This document shows, piece by piece, positions 46,255 to 55,290 of a stretch of 64,000 nt of DNA. Numbering within the stretch: the first letter of the stretch is position 1; every line of letters begins with the position of its first letter. The notes below the pieces were generated by a model. The model did not search any database and was not told where the DNA came from. It worked only from the letters and a program-made list of their open reading frames with translations. This DNA comes from Corynebacterium sp. J010B-136 (lineage in GTDB: Bacteria; Actinomycetota; Actinomycetes; Mycobacteriales; Mycobacteriaceae), in assembly GCF_002967075.1 (NCBI RefSeq), contig NZ_PUGE01000001.1, positions 248,001-312,000 on the forward strand, written 5' to 3'. The position numbers and the translations under genes are program-made.

Positions 46255-46380
46255 ATTTGACCGAAATTGCGCTCTTTCGGGGTAGGTCTCACCCCGGGTT
46301 TACTCTATTTCCGTCCCGCGCGGGTGCTAATGTCTTTAGACAAACAAACAAGTGGCAAGACGCGCTGAGGCGAGCATGAC

Positions 46381-46482
46381 GTGACAGGCAACACCAGCAA
46401 CACCAGCACAGTGTCTGCCAAGATGGACGGCTCTTTCAACCGCAGTGCACAAGTAAACAAAGGAATGACACTATTTCTGTGA
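46381..46482 (+). CDS. Possible 33-residue leader reading frame before tusF
   Basis: A GTG-started frame of 33 codons (VTGNTSNTSTVSAKM...) ends in TGA at 46480-46482, overlapping the GTG start of tusF by four bases (GTGA). The tusF start lacks a well-placed ribosome binding site of its own (AAAGGA is 14 nt away), so translation may be coupled. Composition Asn/Ser/Thr-rich, no homology recognised. It may be only chance. Confidence 0.2.
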   Translation: MTGNTSNTSTVSAKMDGSFNRSAQVNKGMTLFL

Positions 46483-47540
46483 AAAATTCCCGTGCCAAGC
46501 GGTACCTTCCCGCAGCGTTATTGATCGCGCCTGCGCTTTTAACTCTGGCCGTGGTTATTGGCTACCCAGTCATCCGCGCCATCATGCTCTCTTTCCAAGG
46601 CAACCGCCGCCTCGACCCCGAAACCGGCACTTTTGTCGAAGGCGCCTTTGCCGGATTAGAAAACTACCTCTACTGGATTACCAGTCGTTGTATGTCACCG
46701 ACCGGTGAAGTATCGGTCTGCCCGCCCGGAGTCATCGCCACGGACTTTTGGCCGGCCGTCAAGATCACCCTCTTCTTCGCCGTCACCACGGTGATTTTAG
46801 AAACCCTGTTGGGCATCATGATGGCGCTGATTATGAATGGCCACTACCGCGGCCGCGGACTCGTCCGCGCAGCCGTACTCATCCCGTGGGCAATTCCTAC
46901 CGCCGTGACCGCCAAGCTCTGGCAATTTATGTTTGCTCCGCAGGGCATCATCAACTCCGTGCTGGGGCAGAATATCGCGTGGACTACCGACCCGTGGGCC
47001 GCGCGACTAGCCGTTATTATCGCCGATGTCTGGAAGACCGCTCCTTTTATGGCCCTGCTGATTTTGGCCGGTCTGCAAATGATTCCCAAAGATGTCTACG
47101 AGGCCGCACGCATCGACGGCGCATCGCGCTGGCAAACCTTCATCCACATCACCTTGCCACTGGTTAAACCAGCACTTATGGTCGCAATCTTGTTCCGCAC
47201 CCTAGATGCCCTGCGCATGTACGACCTGCCGGTGATTATGATTTCTGGTTCTTCCAACTCTCCTACCGCTACCATCTCCCAGCTGGTGGTCGAAGACATG
47301 CGCCAAGGCAACTTCAATTCCGCATCAGCCATGTCCACGCTCATCTTCTTGCTCATCTTCGCGGTCGCATTCATCCTCATCAAGTTCTTGGGGGCTGATA
47401 TTGCGGGCGGAACGGGCATCGACAAGCCAAAGCGCTTGAAAAAGCCTGCTGACGACGACGGCGATGACGGCGATGACGGCGATCACGGGATACCTGTGGG
47501 CGCTATCGCCAACGCGCAAAGTACGAAGGAGGAGCGCTAA
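46479..47540 (+). CDS. tusF: Trehalose-type ABC transporter permease (MalF-like)
   Basis: A 353-residue sugar permease with about six helices, the first at residues 11-32 (LPAALLIAPALLTLAVVIGYPV). An extra loop with Cys residues (SRCMSPTGEVSVCPPG, about 69-84) lies between helices one and two. The EAA loop reads DVYEAARIDGASRWQTFIHI (about 205-225). The C-terminus ends in an Asp/Gly repeat tail encoded by three 9-bp repeats (47460-47486). Start codon GTG at 46479; its stop overlaps the tusG start by one base (TAATG). Matches TusF of the C. glutamicum trehalose importer in size and context. Confidence 0.88.
   Translation: MKNSRAKRYLPAALLIAPALLTLAVVIGYPVIRAIMLSFQGNRRLDPETGTFVEGAFAGLENYLYWITSRCMSPTGEVSVCPPGVIATDFWPAVKITLFFAVTTVILETLLGIMMALIMNGHYRGRGLVRAAVLIPWAIPTAVTAKLWQFMFAPQGIINSVLGQNIAWTTDPWAARLAVIIADVWKTAPFMALLILAGLQMIPKDVYEAARIDGASRWQTFIHITLPLVKPALMVAILFRTLDALRMYDLPVIMISGSSNSPTATISQLVVEDMRQGNFNSASAMSTLIFLLIFAVAFILIKFLGADIAGGTGIDKPKRLKKPADDDGDDGDDGDHGIPVGAIANAQSTKEER
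47460..47486 (+). repeat. 9-bp tandem repeat in the tusF 3' end
   Basis: GGCGATGAC occurs twice in tandem, then GGCGATCAC, coding the acidic GDD-GDD-GDH tail of the permease. Copy-number change would alter tail length by three residues without shifting the frame. Confidence 0.6.
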
Positions 47541-48376
47541 TGAAGCAGTCTAAGCTCTCTCAGGTCGGCCACTACGCTGGCATCATCTTCATCATGTTTT
47601 GGGGCCTGGCTCCGTTTTACTGGATGGTGGTCACAGCGCTGCGCGACTCGAATTACACCTTCGATACCACCCCCTGGCCAACGCATGTCACCTTAGACAA
47701 CTTCAAAGACGCCCTGGCTACCGATAAAGGCAATGACTTTCTCGGCGCGATTGGCAACTCCTTGCTGATTTCGCTGTGCACCACTGCTTTAGCCGTGGCC
47801 ATCGGTGTATTTACCGCTTATGTTCTCGCGCGCATGGAGTTTCCCGGCAAAGGTATTGTCACCGGCATCATCTTGGCTGCATCGATGTTCCCCGGCATCG
47901 CGCTGGTCACCCCGCTGTTCCAGCTCTTTGGTGACTTAGGCTGGATCGGTACCTACCGCGCGATGATCATTCCTAATATTTCCTTCGCGCTGCCGTTGAC
48001 GATTTACACGCTGGTCAGCTTCTTTAGGCAATTGCCGTGGGAATTGGAAGAAGCCGCGCGTGTCGACGGCGCTACCAAGGCCCAAGCCTTCCGCCTTATC
48101 TTGTTGCCGCTTGCCGCACCAGCACTGTTTACGACTGCGATTATCGCGTTTATCACCACCTGGAATGAGTTCATGCTTGCGCGACAGCTCTCCACAACCG
48201 CAACTGAGCCGGTGACCGTGGCCATCGCGCGCTTTTCTGGCCCCTCTGCATTCGAATACCCCTATGCCGCAACCATGGCAGCAGGAGCGTTGGTGACCAT
48301 CCCGCTGATTATCATGGTGCTCATTTTCCAGCACCGCATCGTTGCAGGTCTTACCGCCGGTGGCGTCAAGGGCTAA
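47540..48376 (+). CDS. tusG: Trehalose-type ABC transporter permease (MalG-like)
   Basis: A 278-residue permease with six helices. AYVLARMEFPGKGIVTGIIL near residue 93 and the EAA loop ELEEAARVDGATKAQAFRLILLPLA (in part, about 172-196) are typical of MalG-type subunits. It pairs with TusF, whose stop codon overlaps its start. It is followed by the small membrane protein gene after 16 nt. The matching ATPase (TusK in C. glutamicum) is not encoded anywhere in this window. Confidence 0.9.
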   Translation: MKQSKLSQVGHYAGIIFIMFWGLAPFYWMVVTALRDSNYTFDTTPWPTHVTLDNFKDALATDKGNDFLGAIGNSLLISLCTTALAVAIGVFTAYVLARMEFPGKGIVTGIILAASMFPGIALVTPLFQLFGDLGWIGTYRAMIIPNISFALPLTIYTLVSFFRQLPWELEEAARVDGATKAQAFRLILLPLAAPALFTTAIIAFITTWNEFMLARQLSTTATEPVTVAIARFSGPSAFEYPYAATMAAGALVTIPLIIMVLIFQHRIVAGLTAGGVKG

Positions 48377-48392
48377 GCAGAAAGGTTGCAGT

Positions 48393-48623
48393 ATGTCTGG
48401 CAAATACCATCCTGAACAGGCCAAGCTCATATGGGATACCGGACTGGGCTTTCTAGGTTTTATGACCGTGCTCGCTATTGTGCAAGCAATCTTGAATGTC
48501 TTTGCTGACGATCCATTGATCTGGCCCGGATTTGTTGCCGCAGGCTTCATGTTCGCCTTCTGGCAGTGTTACCGCAGGAAGAAAAAGTACTTTCGGGACA
48601 ACTACGACGAAAGCTGGAAATAG
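48393..48623 (+). CDS. Small membrane protein of the trehalose block
   Basis: A 76-residue protein with two predicted membrane helices (about residues 15-35 and 42-60) and a basic/aromatic C-terminus (CYRRKKKYFRDNY). AAAGGTTGCAG precedes the ATG. A small membrane protein of this kind (the cg0830 type) follows tusG in C. glutamicum as far as I recall, so it is probably an accessory of the importer, though no function is known. Its stop codon is 2 nt before the treS start, indicating coupled translation. Confidence 0.75.
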   Translation: MSGKYHPEQAKLIWDTGLGFLGFMTVLAIVQAILNVFADDPLIWPGFVAAGFMFAFWQCYRRKKKYFRDNYDESWK

Positions 48624-48625
48624 CC

Positions 48626-50272
48626 ATGACACACGCTCATATTCCGCGCCGTTGGTATGAAAATGCCGTGTTTTATCAAATCCTGGTCGGGGTGTTTAAC
48701 GACACTGAGGGCAGGGGCATCGGCACGCTTAAGGGCATCGAGGAAAAGCTCGATTACCTGCAGTGGCTAGGCATCGACTGCCTGTGGCTTTCGCCGTTTT
48801 ATGCCTCTCCGCTTCGCGATGACGGCTACGACATCGCAGATTACCGCGCCGTACACCCGGATTACGGCACCATGGAAGACTTCGAAGATCTCATCGCCGC
48901 AGTTCATTCCCGCGGCATGAAGTTGATTACGGATCTAGCGCTTAACCACACCTCCATGGATCATCATTGGTTCCAGGAATCCCGCAAGGATCCCCACGGC
49001 CGGTATGGCGATTATTACGTGTGGGGCGATGACCCGCACCGCTATCCAGAAATCCGCATCATCTTCACCGATGTTGAAACCAGCAACTGGAGCTTCGATG
49101 AAGTTCGCGGCCAGTACTACTTCCACCGCTTCTACAAAGAGCAGCCGGACTTAAATTACGACAACCCCGCCGTGCATGAGGAAGTCTTATCCCTCATCGA
49201 TTTTTGGATGGACAAAGGCCTTGATGGCTTCCGCCTTGATGCTATTCCTTACCTTTATGAGCGCGATGGCCTGGGAGGTGAGAGCTTGCCGGAGACGCTG
49301 GAATTCATCGAAAAGCTGCGCGCGCACATGGATAAGCACTACCCCGATGCTTTTATGGTGGCCGAGGCGAACCAGCCCCCAGCTGAGACCCGTGAGTACT
49401 TCGGCGACGGCGACCGAGTGCACATGGTGTTTAATTTCCCGCTGATGCCGAGGCTGTATCAGGCTATTGCGACGAGCCAAGCCAGCCCGATTGTAGAAAT
49501 CATGCCGGAGCTGCTGCATCTGCCAAAAGGTGCGCAATGGGGCAATTTCCTGCGCAACCACGACGAGCTGACCTTAGAGATGGTCACCGAGATTGAACGT
49601 GACCTGTTGTACTCGGCATTTTTGCCGGATGATTCGATGCGTGCACATTTGGGCATCGCAAGGCGCCTGGCGCCTTTGATGGATAATGACCGCGCGAAGA
49701 TTGAACTGATGTTTGCGCTGATGTTCGGACTGCCTGGTGCGCCATTTTTGTACTACGGCGAAGAATTCGGAATGCACGATGATTCCTCGCTGCAAGACCG
49801 GGATGCCGTGCGCACCCCGATGCAATGGGAACCAGGCCCTGGAGCGGGATTTACTACCTCCGACACACCCAAGCGCCCTATCGTGGGCGGCGAGGGCATT
49901 TCGGTGGCCGAACAACGCCACGACCCGCACTCGCTGCTGCGGTTTGTCCGTTCGCTCATTTCCGCACGCAAGGCACATCCAGAACTTGGCATTGGTAACT
50001 ATGAAGCAATTGAAGTCGCGGAACCTGCCCTGTTAGCCATCACGCGCACACTAAAGGCCGAAGACCGCGTTATTGCCTCAGATCCTTTAAGCTCAGCACC
50101 TTTGGTCTGTTTGTATAATTTTGCGCCCCATCCGCTAGCTATTCCTCCGCAAGCTTTGGCAAATCTCAGCGGAATCGGACGCGTGGAAATCGGCTCAGTA
50201 GAGGCCGGTACCGAGATTCGCAGCGGCGATGTGATTCCCGCTTTCGGCTTTTTCTGGCTTACCGCGCAGTAG
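48626..50272 (+). CDS. treS: Trehalose synthase (maltose alpha-D-glucosyltransferase), GH13
   Basis: A 548-residue GH13 enzyme that interconverts trehalose and maltose. Catalytic regions are clear: DLALNH (103-108), GFRLDAIPY with nucleophile Asp205, VAEANQ with acid/base Glu248, and FLRNHDEL with Asp313. The opening WYENAVFYQILVGVF and the FNFPLMPRLYQA segment near 270 are typical of TreS rather than alpha-amylase. The C-terminal beta domain is complete and there is no fused maltokinase. I use the ATG at 48626, 2 nt after the small membrane protein stop. Encoded with the importer permeases, it probably turns imported trehalose into maltose for further use. Confidence 0.88.
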   Translation: MTHAHIPRRWYENAVFYQILVGVFNDTEGRGIGTLKGIEEKLDYLQWLGIDCLWLSPFYASPLRDDGYDIADYRAVHPDYGTMEDFEDLIAAVHSRGMKLITDLALNHTSMDHHWFQESRKDPHGRYGDYYVWGDDPHRYPEIRIIFTDVETSNWSFDEVRGQYYFHRFYKEQPDLNYDNPAVHEEVLSLIDFWMDKGLDGFRLDAIPYLYERDGLGGESLPETLEFIEKLRAHMDKHYPDAFMVAEANQPPAETREYFGDGDRVHMVFNFPLMPRLYQAIATSQASPIVEIMPELLHLPKGAQWGNFLRNHDELTLEMVTEIERDLLYSAFLPDDSMRAHLGIARRLAPLMDNDRAKIELMFALMFGLPGAPFLYYGEEFGMHDDSSLQDRDAVRTPMQWEPGPGAGFTTSDTPKRPIVGGEGISVAEQRHDPHSLLRFVRSLISARKAHPELGIGNYEAIEVAEPALLAITRTLKAEDRVIASDPLSSAPLVCLYNFAPHPLAIPPQALANLSGIGRVEIGSVEAGTEIRSGDVIPAFGFFWLTAQ

Positions 50273-50434
50273 CTTTTGGAGGGAAAAATAAGTGACCTTC
50301 GTCAAAACACGAGGGAATTCTCATATTTTTTCGAATAATCTTAAAGCCCTGACCAGCACAATTTAGTTGTGTGATGGGAATCACCGGGATTCAATGGTGG
50401 ACGTTGACGGGGATAGAGTCTAGGATTTCGAAAC

Positions 50435-52051
50435 ATGACCATTTCCTCACCTTTCACGGATCTAGACAGCTTGGAAGACGACAACACCACCGCAGGCAAA
50501 CTTGCCGAACTAAAGCGTCGCCGCGCTGAAGCGACCTTGCCCATGGGTGAGACTGCGGTTGAGAAGGTTCACGCCCAAGAACGCCTCACCGCTCGCGAGC
50601 GCTTAGACTACCTGCTCGACGAAGGCTCCTTCGTTGAGACCGACATGCTTGCTAAGCACCGCACCACCGACTTCGGCATGTCCAAGAAGAAGATTGTCAC
50701 CGACGGTATCGTTACCGGCTGGGGCACCATCGACGGACGCGAAGTCTGCATCTTCTCCCAGGACGGCACCGTCTTCGGCGGCGCTCTGGGCGAGGTTTAC
50801 GGCGAAAAGATGATCAAGATCATGGAGCTGGCTATTACCACCGGCCGCCCATTGATTGGTCTTTATGAAGGCGCTGGCGCACGTATCCAGGAAGGCTCCG
50901 TCTCCCTGGACTGGATTGCCCAGACCTTCTATCAAAACATCAAGGCATCTGGTGTAGTTCCACAGATTTCTGTCATCATGGGCGCTTGTGCTGGCGGCAA
51001 CGCTTACTCCCCTGCTTTGACTGACTTTGTCGTCATGGTGGACAAGAAGTCCAAGATGTTTGTTACCGGCCCTGACGTTATTAAGACCGTTACCGGTGAA
51101 GAAGTTACCCAGGAAGAACTGGGCGGCGCTTCTGCACACATGACCAATGCTGGTAACTCCCACTACACCGCACAAAGCGATGAAGAGGCTTTGGACTGGG
51201 TACACGACCTGGTGGCTTACCTGCCTTCCAACAACCGCCAGCAGGCGCCGTTGGAACTCACCGACTTCGAAGAGGAAATCACCGAAGAGGACCTCAAGCT
51301 GGATGAGATCATTCCAGACTCCCCAACCCAGCCTTATGACGTACGCGAAGTCATTGAGTCTTTGAGCGATGATGGCGAGTTCTTGGAGATTCAGGCAGAG
51401 CGCGCAGAAAACGTTGTCGTGGCATTTGGCCGCATCGAAGGCCAGACCGTTGGTTTCGTTGCAAACCAGCCAACCGTCTTCGCTGGCTGCTTGGACATTG
51501 ACTCCTCGGAGAAGGCTGCTCGATTCATCCGCACCTGTGATTCCTTCAACATCCCACTGGTTCTGCTGGTGGACGTACCGGGCTTCTTGCCAGGTCTGGA
51601 CCAGGAGCACAGCGGTATTCTGCGTCGCGGCGCGAAGCTGCTTTACGCTTACGGTGAAGCAACCGTTCCGAAGATCACCGTCACCATGCGCAAGGCTTAC
51701 GGCGGCGCATACTGCGTGATGGGTTCCAAGGGCCTGGGCGCTGACGTTAACCTGGCGTGGCCAACCGCACAGATTGCTGTGATGGGTGCTTCCGGTGCTG
51801 TCGGCTTCATCTACCGCAAGGAGCTCAAGCAGGCACACGAGAAGGGTCTAGACGTAGCAGAGTTGGCGAAGTCCTTCGAGCGCGAGTACGAAGACCACAT
51901 GCTCAACCCGTACAAGGCTGCTGAGCGTGGGCTTATCGATGCAGTTATCCTGCCTTCCGAAACCCGCCAGATGGTGGCACGCAACCTGCGCCTGTACGCA
52001 GATAAGAATGTTGCACGTCCAGCACGCAAGCACGGCAATATTCCGCTGTAA
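50435..52051 (+). CDS. dtsR1: Acyl-CoA carboxylase beta subunit (DtsR1/AccD1 type)
   Basis: A 538-residue carboxyltransferase subunit that moves the carboxyl group from biotin to acetyl- or propionyl-CoA, feeding fatty and mycolic acid synthesis. Features are [20 protein letters not shown] (about residues 49-68), [16 protein letters not shown] near 147, [13 protein letters not shown] near 187 (CoA oxyanion hole), [20 protein letters not shown] near 383 and [18 protein letters not shown] near 422. AGGA lies 9 nt before the ATG. It works with a biotin-carrying alpha subunit not encoded here and probably with AccE. The next gene is its paralogue DtsR2. Confidence 0.95.
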   Translation: MTISSPFTDLDSLEDDNTTAGKLAELKRRRAEATLPMGETAVEKVHAQERLTARERLDYLLDEGSFVETDMLAKHRTTDFGMSKKKIVTDGIVTGWGTIDGREVCIFSQDGTVFGGALGEVYGEKMIKIMELAITTGRPLIGLYEGAGARIQEGSVSLDWIAQTFYQNIKASGVVPQISVIMGACAGGNAYSPALTDFVVMVDKKSKMFVTGPDVIKTVTGEEVTQEELGGASAHMTNAGNSHYTAQSDEEALDWVHDLVAYLPSNNRQQAPLELTDFEEEITEEDLKLDEIIPDSPTQPYDVREVIESLSDDGEFLEIQAERAENVVVAFGRIEGQTVGFVANQPTVFAGCLDIDSSEKAARFIRTCDSFNIPLVLLVDVPGFLPGLDQEHSGILRRGAKLLYAYGEATVPKITVTMRKAYGGAYCVMGSKGLGADVNLAWPTAQIAVMGASGAVGFIYRKELKQAHEKGLDVAELAKSFEREYEDHMLNPYKAAERGLIDAVILPSETRQMVARNLRLYADKNVARPARKHGNIPL

Positions 52052-52113
52052 GAAGTTGCGCCCCGATTGGCCTCGCTATGTCGAAGTTAGTCGGGGTTGT
52101 AAACTAGCTGTTT

Positions 52114-53673
52114 ATGACTAATAAACCGGATCTGAAAACGACAGCCGGCAAGATCGAAGACTTAGATCGTCGTCTCACCGAATCGGTTCATCCTTTAGGT
52201 GATGGCGCAGATGACGCAGGCCAAGATGCAGGCCAGCTGACTGCCCGGACAAGAATTGACGCTTTGCTCGATGCCGGTTCTTTCGTGGAAACTGACGCTT
52301 TAGCACGCCACCGTTCGGTGGACTTTAACCGTGAGCACGACAAGCCATTAACCGATGGCGTAGTGACAGGTTATGGCACCATCGATGGCCGCAAGGTCTG
52401 TGTCTTTAGCCAAGATGAAACTATCTTTGATGGCACCTTGGGTGAGGTTTACGGCGAAAAGGTCATCAAGTTATATGACCTTGCGCTCAAGACGGGTGTT
52501 CCTATCGTCGGTATTCACGCCTCTGCTGGCCCACGTGTGGAAGAAGGCATTGTCACCTTAGGCATGTACGGCCGCATCATGGCGCGTGCAACTTCAGCCT
52601 CGGGTCTGATTCCACAGGTTTCTATCGTTGTCGGCGATACCGAAGGAATGGCGTCTTTCCTTCCCGGTTGGTCCGATGTTGTCATCATGACCACGCAGTC
52701 AGCGCTGCACCAAGCACGCCCTAGTGCGGTGGCTCAAGTCTTTGGTGAGGAAGTCACCGCTGCGGAGCTAGGCGGCGCTGCCGTGCATGCTGATAATGGC
52801 ACCGCGCAACTTGTTGCTGAGACCGATGAGCTAGCACTGGTTATGGCACGCGATGTTTTGGGCTACCTGCCGGTGAATAACCGCGCGGAAGCACCTCGCA
52901 CTGAGGCAGATATTATGGCTGGCTCGATTGCAGAAAATATCGGCGAAGATGACAAGAAGCTGTTGAGCATCATCCCGGATGAGGACTCTTCCGCTTATGA
53001 CATGCGCGAAGTCATTGACAATATCGTCGACGAAGCATCGTTTTTTGAAGTCAGCGGCAGCTTTGCCGATAACGTGCTTACCGGTTTTGCACGTATCGAA
53101 GGCCGCAGCGTAGGCATTGTCGCCAACCAGCCCTTAGCTGGTGCTGGCGCCATTGATTCCGCAGCCGCAGAAAAAGCCGCGCGTTTCATCCGCACCTGCG
53201 ATGCTTTCAACACCCCTGTGGTGACCTTCGTAGATTCCCCCGGTTTCATCCCTTCCGTGGAGGTGGAAAAGGCTGGATTGGTACGTCGTGCTACCAAGCT
53301 TGCCTATGCCTACGCAGAAGCATCCGTTGGCAAAATCACGGTGATCACCCGCAAGGCCTTCGGACCTGCTTATGTATTCATGGGTTCCAAAGACCTCGGC
53401 GCAGACCTTGCCTATGGCTGGCCAACCGCAGAAATCGCAGTAGCACAGACCTCCCAGGCGGCTGAGTCCATCTACGGTGCTGAGGCAACTGAAGAGCAAA
53501 AGGCAGCGCTGGAAGATAAGTTCATGGGCCCTTACCAAGCTGCCGAGCGCGGCATGGTGGATGCAGTTATCTCCCCTGATGCCACCCGCGGTCATCTCAT
53601 CGAAGGCCTGCGCCTTCTTGAGCGCAAGGTAGTTCCCGCAGCGCTGAAAAAGCACGGCAACATCACGCTATAA
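52114..53673 (+). CDS. dtsR2: Acyl-CoA carboxylase beta subunit paralogue (DtsR2 type)
   Basis: A 519-residue carboxyltransferase paralogous to the upstream gene across its whole length. ARTRIDALLDAGSFVE near residue 45, HASAGPRVEEGIVTLG near 136, DSPGFIPSVEVEKAGLVRRA near 372 and KAFGPAYVFMGSKDLGADLAYGWP (in part) near 412 correspond to the DtsR1 blocks, but [13 protein letters not shown] is replaced by GDTEGMASFLPGW, so acyl-chain specificity should differ. Paralogues of this kind handle long-chain acyl-CoA for mycolic acids. It lies 62 nt after dtsR1 and 28 nt before accE, likely one operon. Confidence 0.92.
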   Translation: MTNKPDLKTTAGKIEDLDRRLTESVHPLGDGADDAGQDAGQLTARTRIDALLDAGSFVETDALARHRSVDFNREHDKPLTDGVVTGYGTIDGRKVCVFSQDETIFDGTLGEVYGEKVIKLYDLALKTGVPIVGIHASAGPRVEEGIVTLGMYGRIMARATSASGLIPQVSIVVGDTEGMASFLPGWSDVVIMTTQSALHQARPSAVAQVFGEEVTAAELGGAAVHADNGTAQLVAETDELALVMARDVLGYLPVNNRAEAPRTEADIMAGSIAENIGEDDKKLLSIIPDEDSSAYDMREVIDNIVDEASFFEVSGSFADNVLTGFARIEGRSVGIVANQPLAGAGAIDSAAAEKAARFIRTCDAFNTPVVTFVDSPGFIPSVEVEKAGLVRRATKLAYAYAEASVGKITVITRKAFGPAYVFMGSKDLGADLAYGWPTAEIAVAQTSQAAESIYGAEATEEQKAALEDKFMGPYQAAERGMVDAVISPDATRGHLIEGLRLLERKVVPAALKKHGNITL

Positions 53674-53701
53674 CCCGTATTTCAAAGGAAAGTAGAAAGA
53701 A

Positions 53702-53965
53702 ATGACCACATCAACTGTTACTGACTCCGCCGCCAAGGCTCCCTCAGCACCACTGTTTAGCGTGGTCAAAGGCAATCCTTCGGCAAGTGAAATCGCAGCA
53801 CTGACCGCAGTATTTGCGCAGCTTTCCAACCAGTCCCGCCGCGAGGCTGCTGGTGCTGGCGTTTCCAAGCACGGCGAGCGCAACCTGTGGGGCCGTCCTG
53901 AGGACCGTTTCAACTTCCAGCTGCAATTTAACCCAGCTGCGTTTAGAAATGTTCGTTTCTACTAG
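53702..53965 (+). CDS. accE: Acyl-CoA carboxylase epsilon subunit
   Basis: An 87-residue protein of the AccE family, the small actinobacterial subunit that bridges alpha and beta subunits of acyl-CoA carboxylases. FSVVKGNPSASEIAALTAVF (about residues 19-38) is the conserved core and the C-terminal NLWGRPEDRF element is typical. AAAGGAAAGTAG precedes the ATG. It closes the dtsR1-dtsR2-accE run and is followed by a strong terminator 22 nt after the stop. Confidence 0.9.
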   Translation: MTTSTVTDSAAKAPSAPLFSVVKGNPSASEIAALTAVFAQLSNQSRREAAGAGVSKHGERNLWGRPEDRFNFQLQFNPAAFRNVRFY

Positions 53966-53987
53966 AGTTCGCTCAGTCTTCGCGTAA

Positions 53988-54037
53988 AAGCGGTGGTGCA
54001 CACGATTGCAAACATCTGTGCACCACCGCTTCTTTTT
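53988..54037 (+). terminator. Rho-independent terminator of the dtsR-accE run
   Basis: AAGCGGTGGTGCACA (53988-54002) and TGTGCACCACCGCTT (54017-54031) form a perfect 15-bp stem with a 14-nt loop, followed by CTTTTT. Confidence 0.92.
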
Positions 54038-54073
54038 AGGTGTAGGCACCAAAGGTGATCTAGAATTCCCCGC

Positions 54074-54742
54074 ATGCAAATTATTCTCGCTTCTCAATCA
54101 CCTTCGCGCGCATCTATTTTGCGCGGCGCGGGTGTTGAGCCGGTTCTGCGCCCGGCACACGTGAATGAAGCAAGCCTTATCGAATCCCTCGGTGATGCTG
54201 CTCCAGCTGAGGTCGTCTCCCAACTGGCGATGGCCAAAGCACAAGAAATCGCCCCAGACTTTCCCAACGACATCGTCATCGGCGGCGACTCCATGCTGCT
54301 TTTAGATGGCACACTGCAAGGCAAACCACACACCGTTGACGCCACCGTCGCCCGCTGGGAGCAACAAGCAGGCAAGACCGCAGAGCTTCTAACAGGCCAC
54401 TGCATCATCTGGGGCGACCAAGTCCATGTGGAGACCTCACGCACCACTGTGCGCTTCGCACAGGCCACTCTGGCTGATATCCGGGCCTATGCCTCCACCG
54501 GGGAACCGCTTGAGTGTGCAGGCGCCTTTACGCTCGAAGCAATCGGTGGCTGGTTCATTGATCGCATCGAAGGCGACCCTTCCTCGGTCATCGGTCTCTC
54601 ACTTCCAGTGGTTCGCCGCGCGCTGTATTCCTTTGGCCTTTCCGTCAGCGAATTGTGGAATACCGGCCAGACCGAGTCTGCCCAGCAACCGGCGCAAGCG
54701 GTACAACCGGCCGATGCCGCGATGAATGCCGTCACCACTTAA
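54074..54742 (+). CDS. maf: Maf family nucleotide pyrophosphatase
   Basis: A 222-residue Maf/YhdE-type protein that hydrolyses non-canonical or surplus nucleoside triphosphates. ILASQSPSRASILRGAGV (about residues 3-20) is the N-terminal nucleotide-binding signature, VIGGDSMLLLDG near 72 supplies the metal-binding Asp, and GAFTLEAIGGWFIDRIEGDPSSVIGLSLP (in parts) near 153 is the C-terminal core. The last 25 residues form a Gln/Ala/Pro-rich extension. It begins after the accE terminator and is followed by the DUF3151 gene after 23 nt. Confidence 0.93.
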   Translation: MQIILASQSPSRASILRGAGVEPVLRPAHVNEASLIESLGDAAPAEVVSQLAMAKAQEIAPDFPNDIVIGGDSMLLLDGTLQGKPHTVDATVARWEQQAGKTAELLTGHCIIWGDQVHVETSRTTVRFAQATLADIRAYASTGEPLECAGAFTLEAIGGWFIDRIEGDPSSVIGLSLPVVRRALYSFGLSVSELWNTGQTESAQQPAQAVQPADAAMNAVTT

Positions 54743-54765
54743 CCCTGGCAGGTAGATTGGTAGGC

Positions 54766-55209
54766 ATGGAAATTAATGACATGCTTGCACCACCGCCAGT
54801 AAAGCTGCCGGAAGACCCGGCTCAGGCGGAGGCTTCAAACTTCACTCCACAAGAACTAGCGGCGAAGTTTCCTGCCAGCCCCTATGCGTGGGCCGAGCTT
54901 GCCGAAGCCGAATTGAAGGCAGCTCAGTCTTCTGCGAATAACACCGCGGAGCCTGCTGCTTTCATCACCGCCTATGCTTTCGCGCGCACCGGCTATCACC
55001 GCGGGCTCGACCGCCTGCGTGGCAACGGCTGGAAGGGCTGGGGTCCAGTTCCATTTGACCATGAGCCTAACCAAGGCGTGCTGCGCGCGATTGCCGCGCT
55101 TGGTCACGCGTCTCAGGCAATTGGTGAAACGGAAGAATATGACCGTCTTCGCCAAATGCTTTCCGATGCCGACCCCGCGTCCGTCGCAACGCTGCTCGAC
55201 GGTCAATAA
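54766..55209 (+). CDS. DUF3151 domain protein
   Basis: A 147-residue protein of the actinobacterial DUF3151 family, function unknown. MLAPPPVKLPEDPAQAEA at the N-terminus, FPASPYAWAELAEAEL near residue 30 and AYAFARTGYHRGLDRLRGNGWKG (in part) near 67 followed by GVLRAIAALG are the conserved blocks, all helical and tetratricopeptide-like. I chose the ATG at 54766; longer in-frame starts lie inside maf. It likely shares a transcript with maf and ends at a classic terminator 22 nt past its stop. Confidence 0.82.
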   Translation: MEINDMLAPPPVKLPEDPAQAEASNFTPQELAAKFPASPYAWAELAEAELKAAQSSANNTAEPAAFITAYAFARTGYHRGLDRLRGNGWKGWGPVPFDHEPNQGVLRAIAALGHASQAIGETEEYDRLRQMLSDADPASVATLLDGQ

Positions 55210-55231
55210 TATTTAGCATTTTACCCCAGTA

Positions 55232-55275
55232 GCCTGCGTATCTTCCTCAAAGCAGTGAGATACGCAGGCTTTTTC
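55232..55275 (+). terminator. Rho-independent terminator after the DUF3151 gene
   Basis: GCCTGCGTATCT (55232-55243) and AGATACGCAGGC (55258-55269) form a perfect 12-bp stem with a 14-nt loop, followed by TTTTTC. Confidence 0.93.
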
Positions 55276-55290
55276 ATTAGGGTGGCGAGC

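Noticed and set aside
50603-51838. A 411-codon minus-strand frame
   Set aside because: Antisense shadow of dtsR1; long because of third-position base bias, with no recognisable domain.
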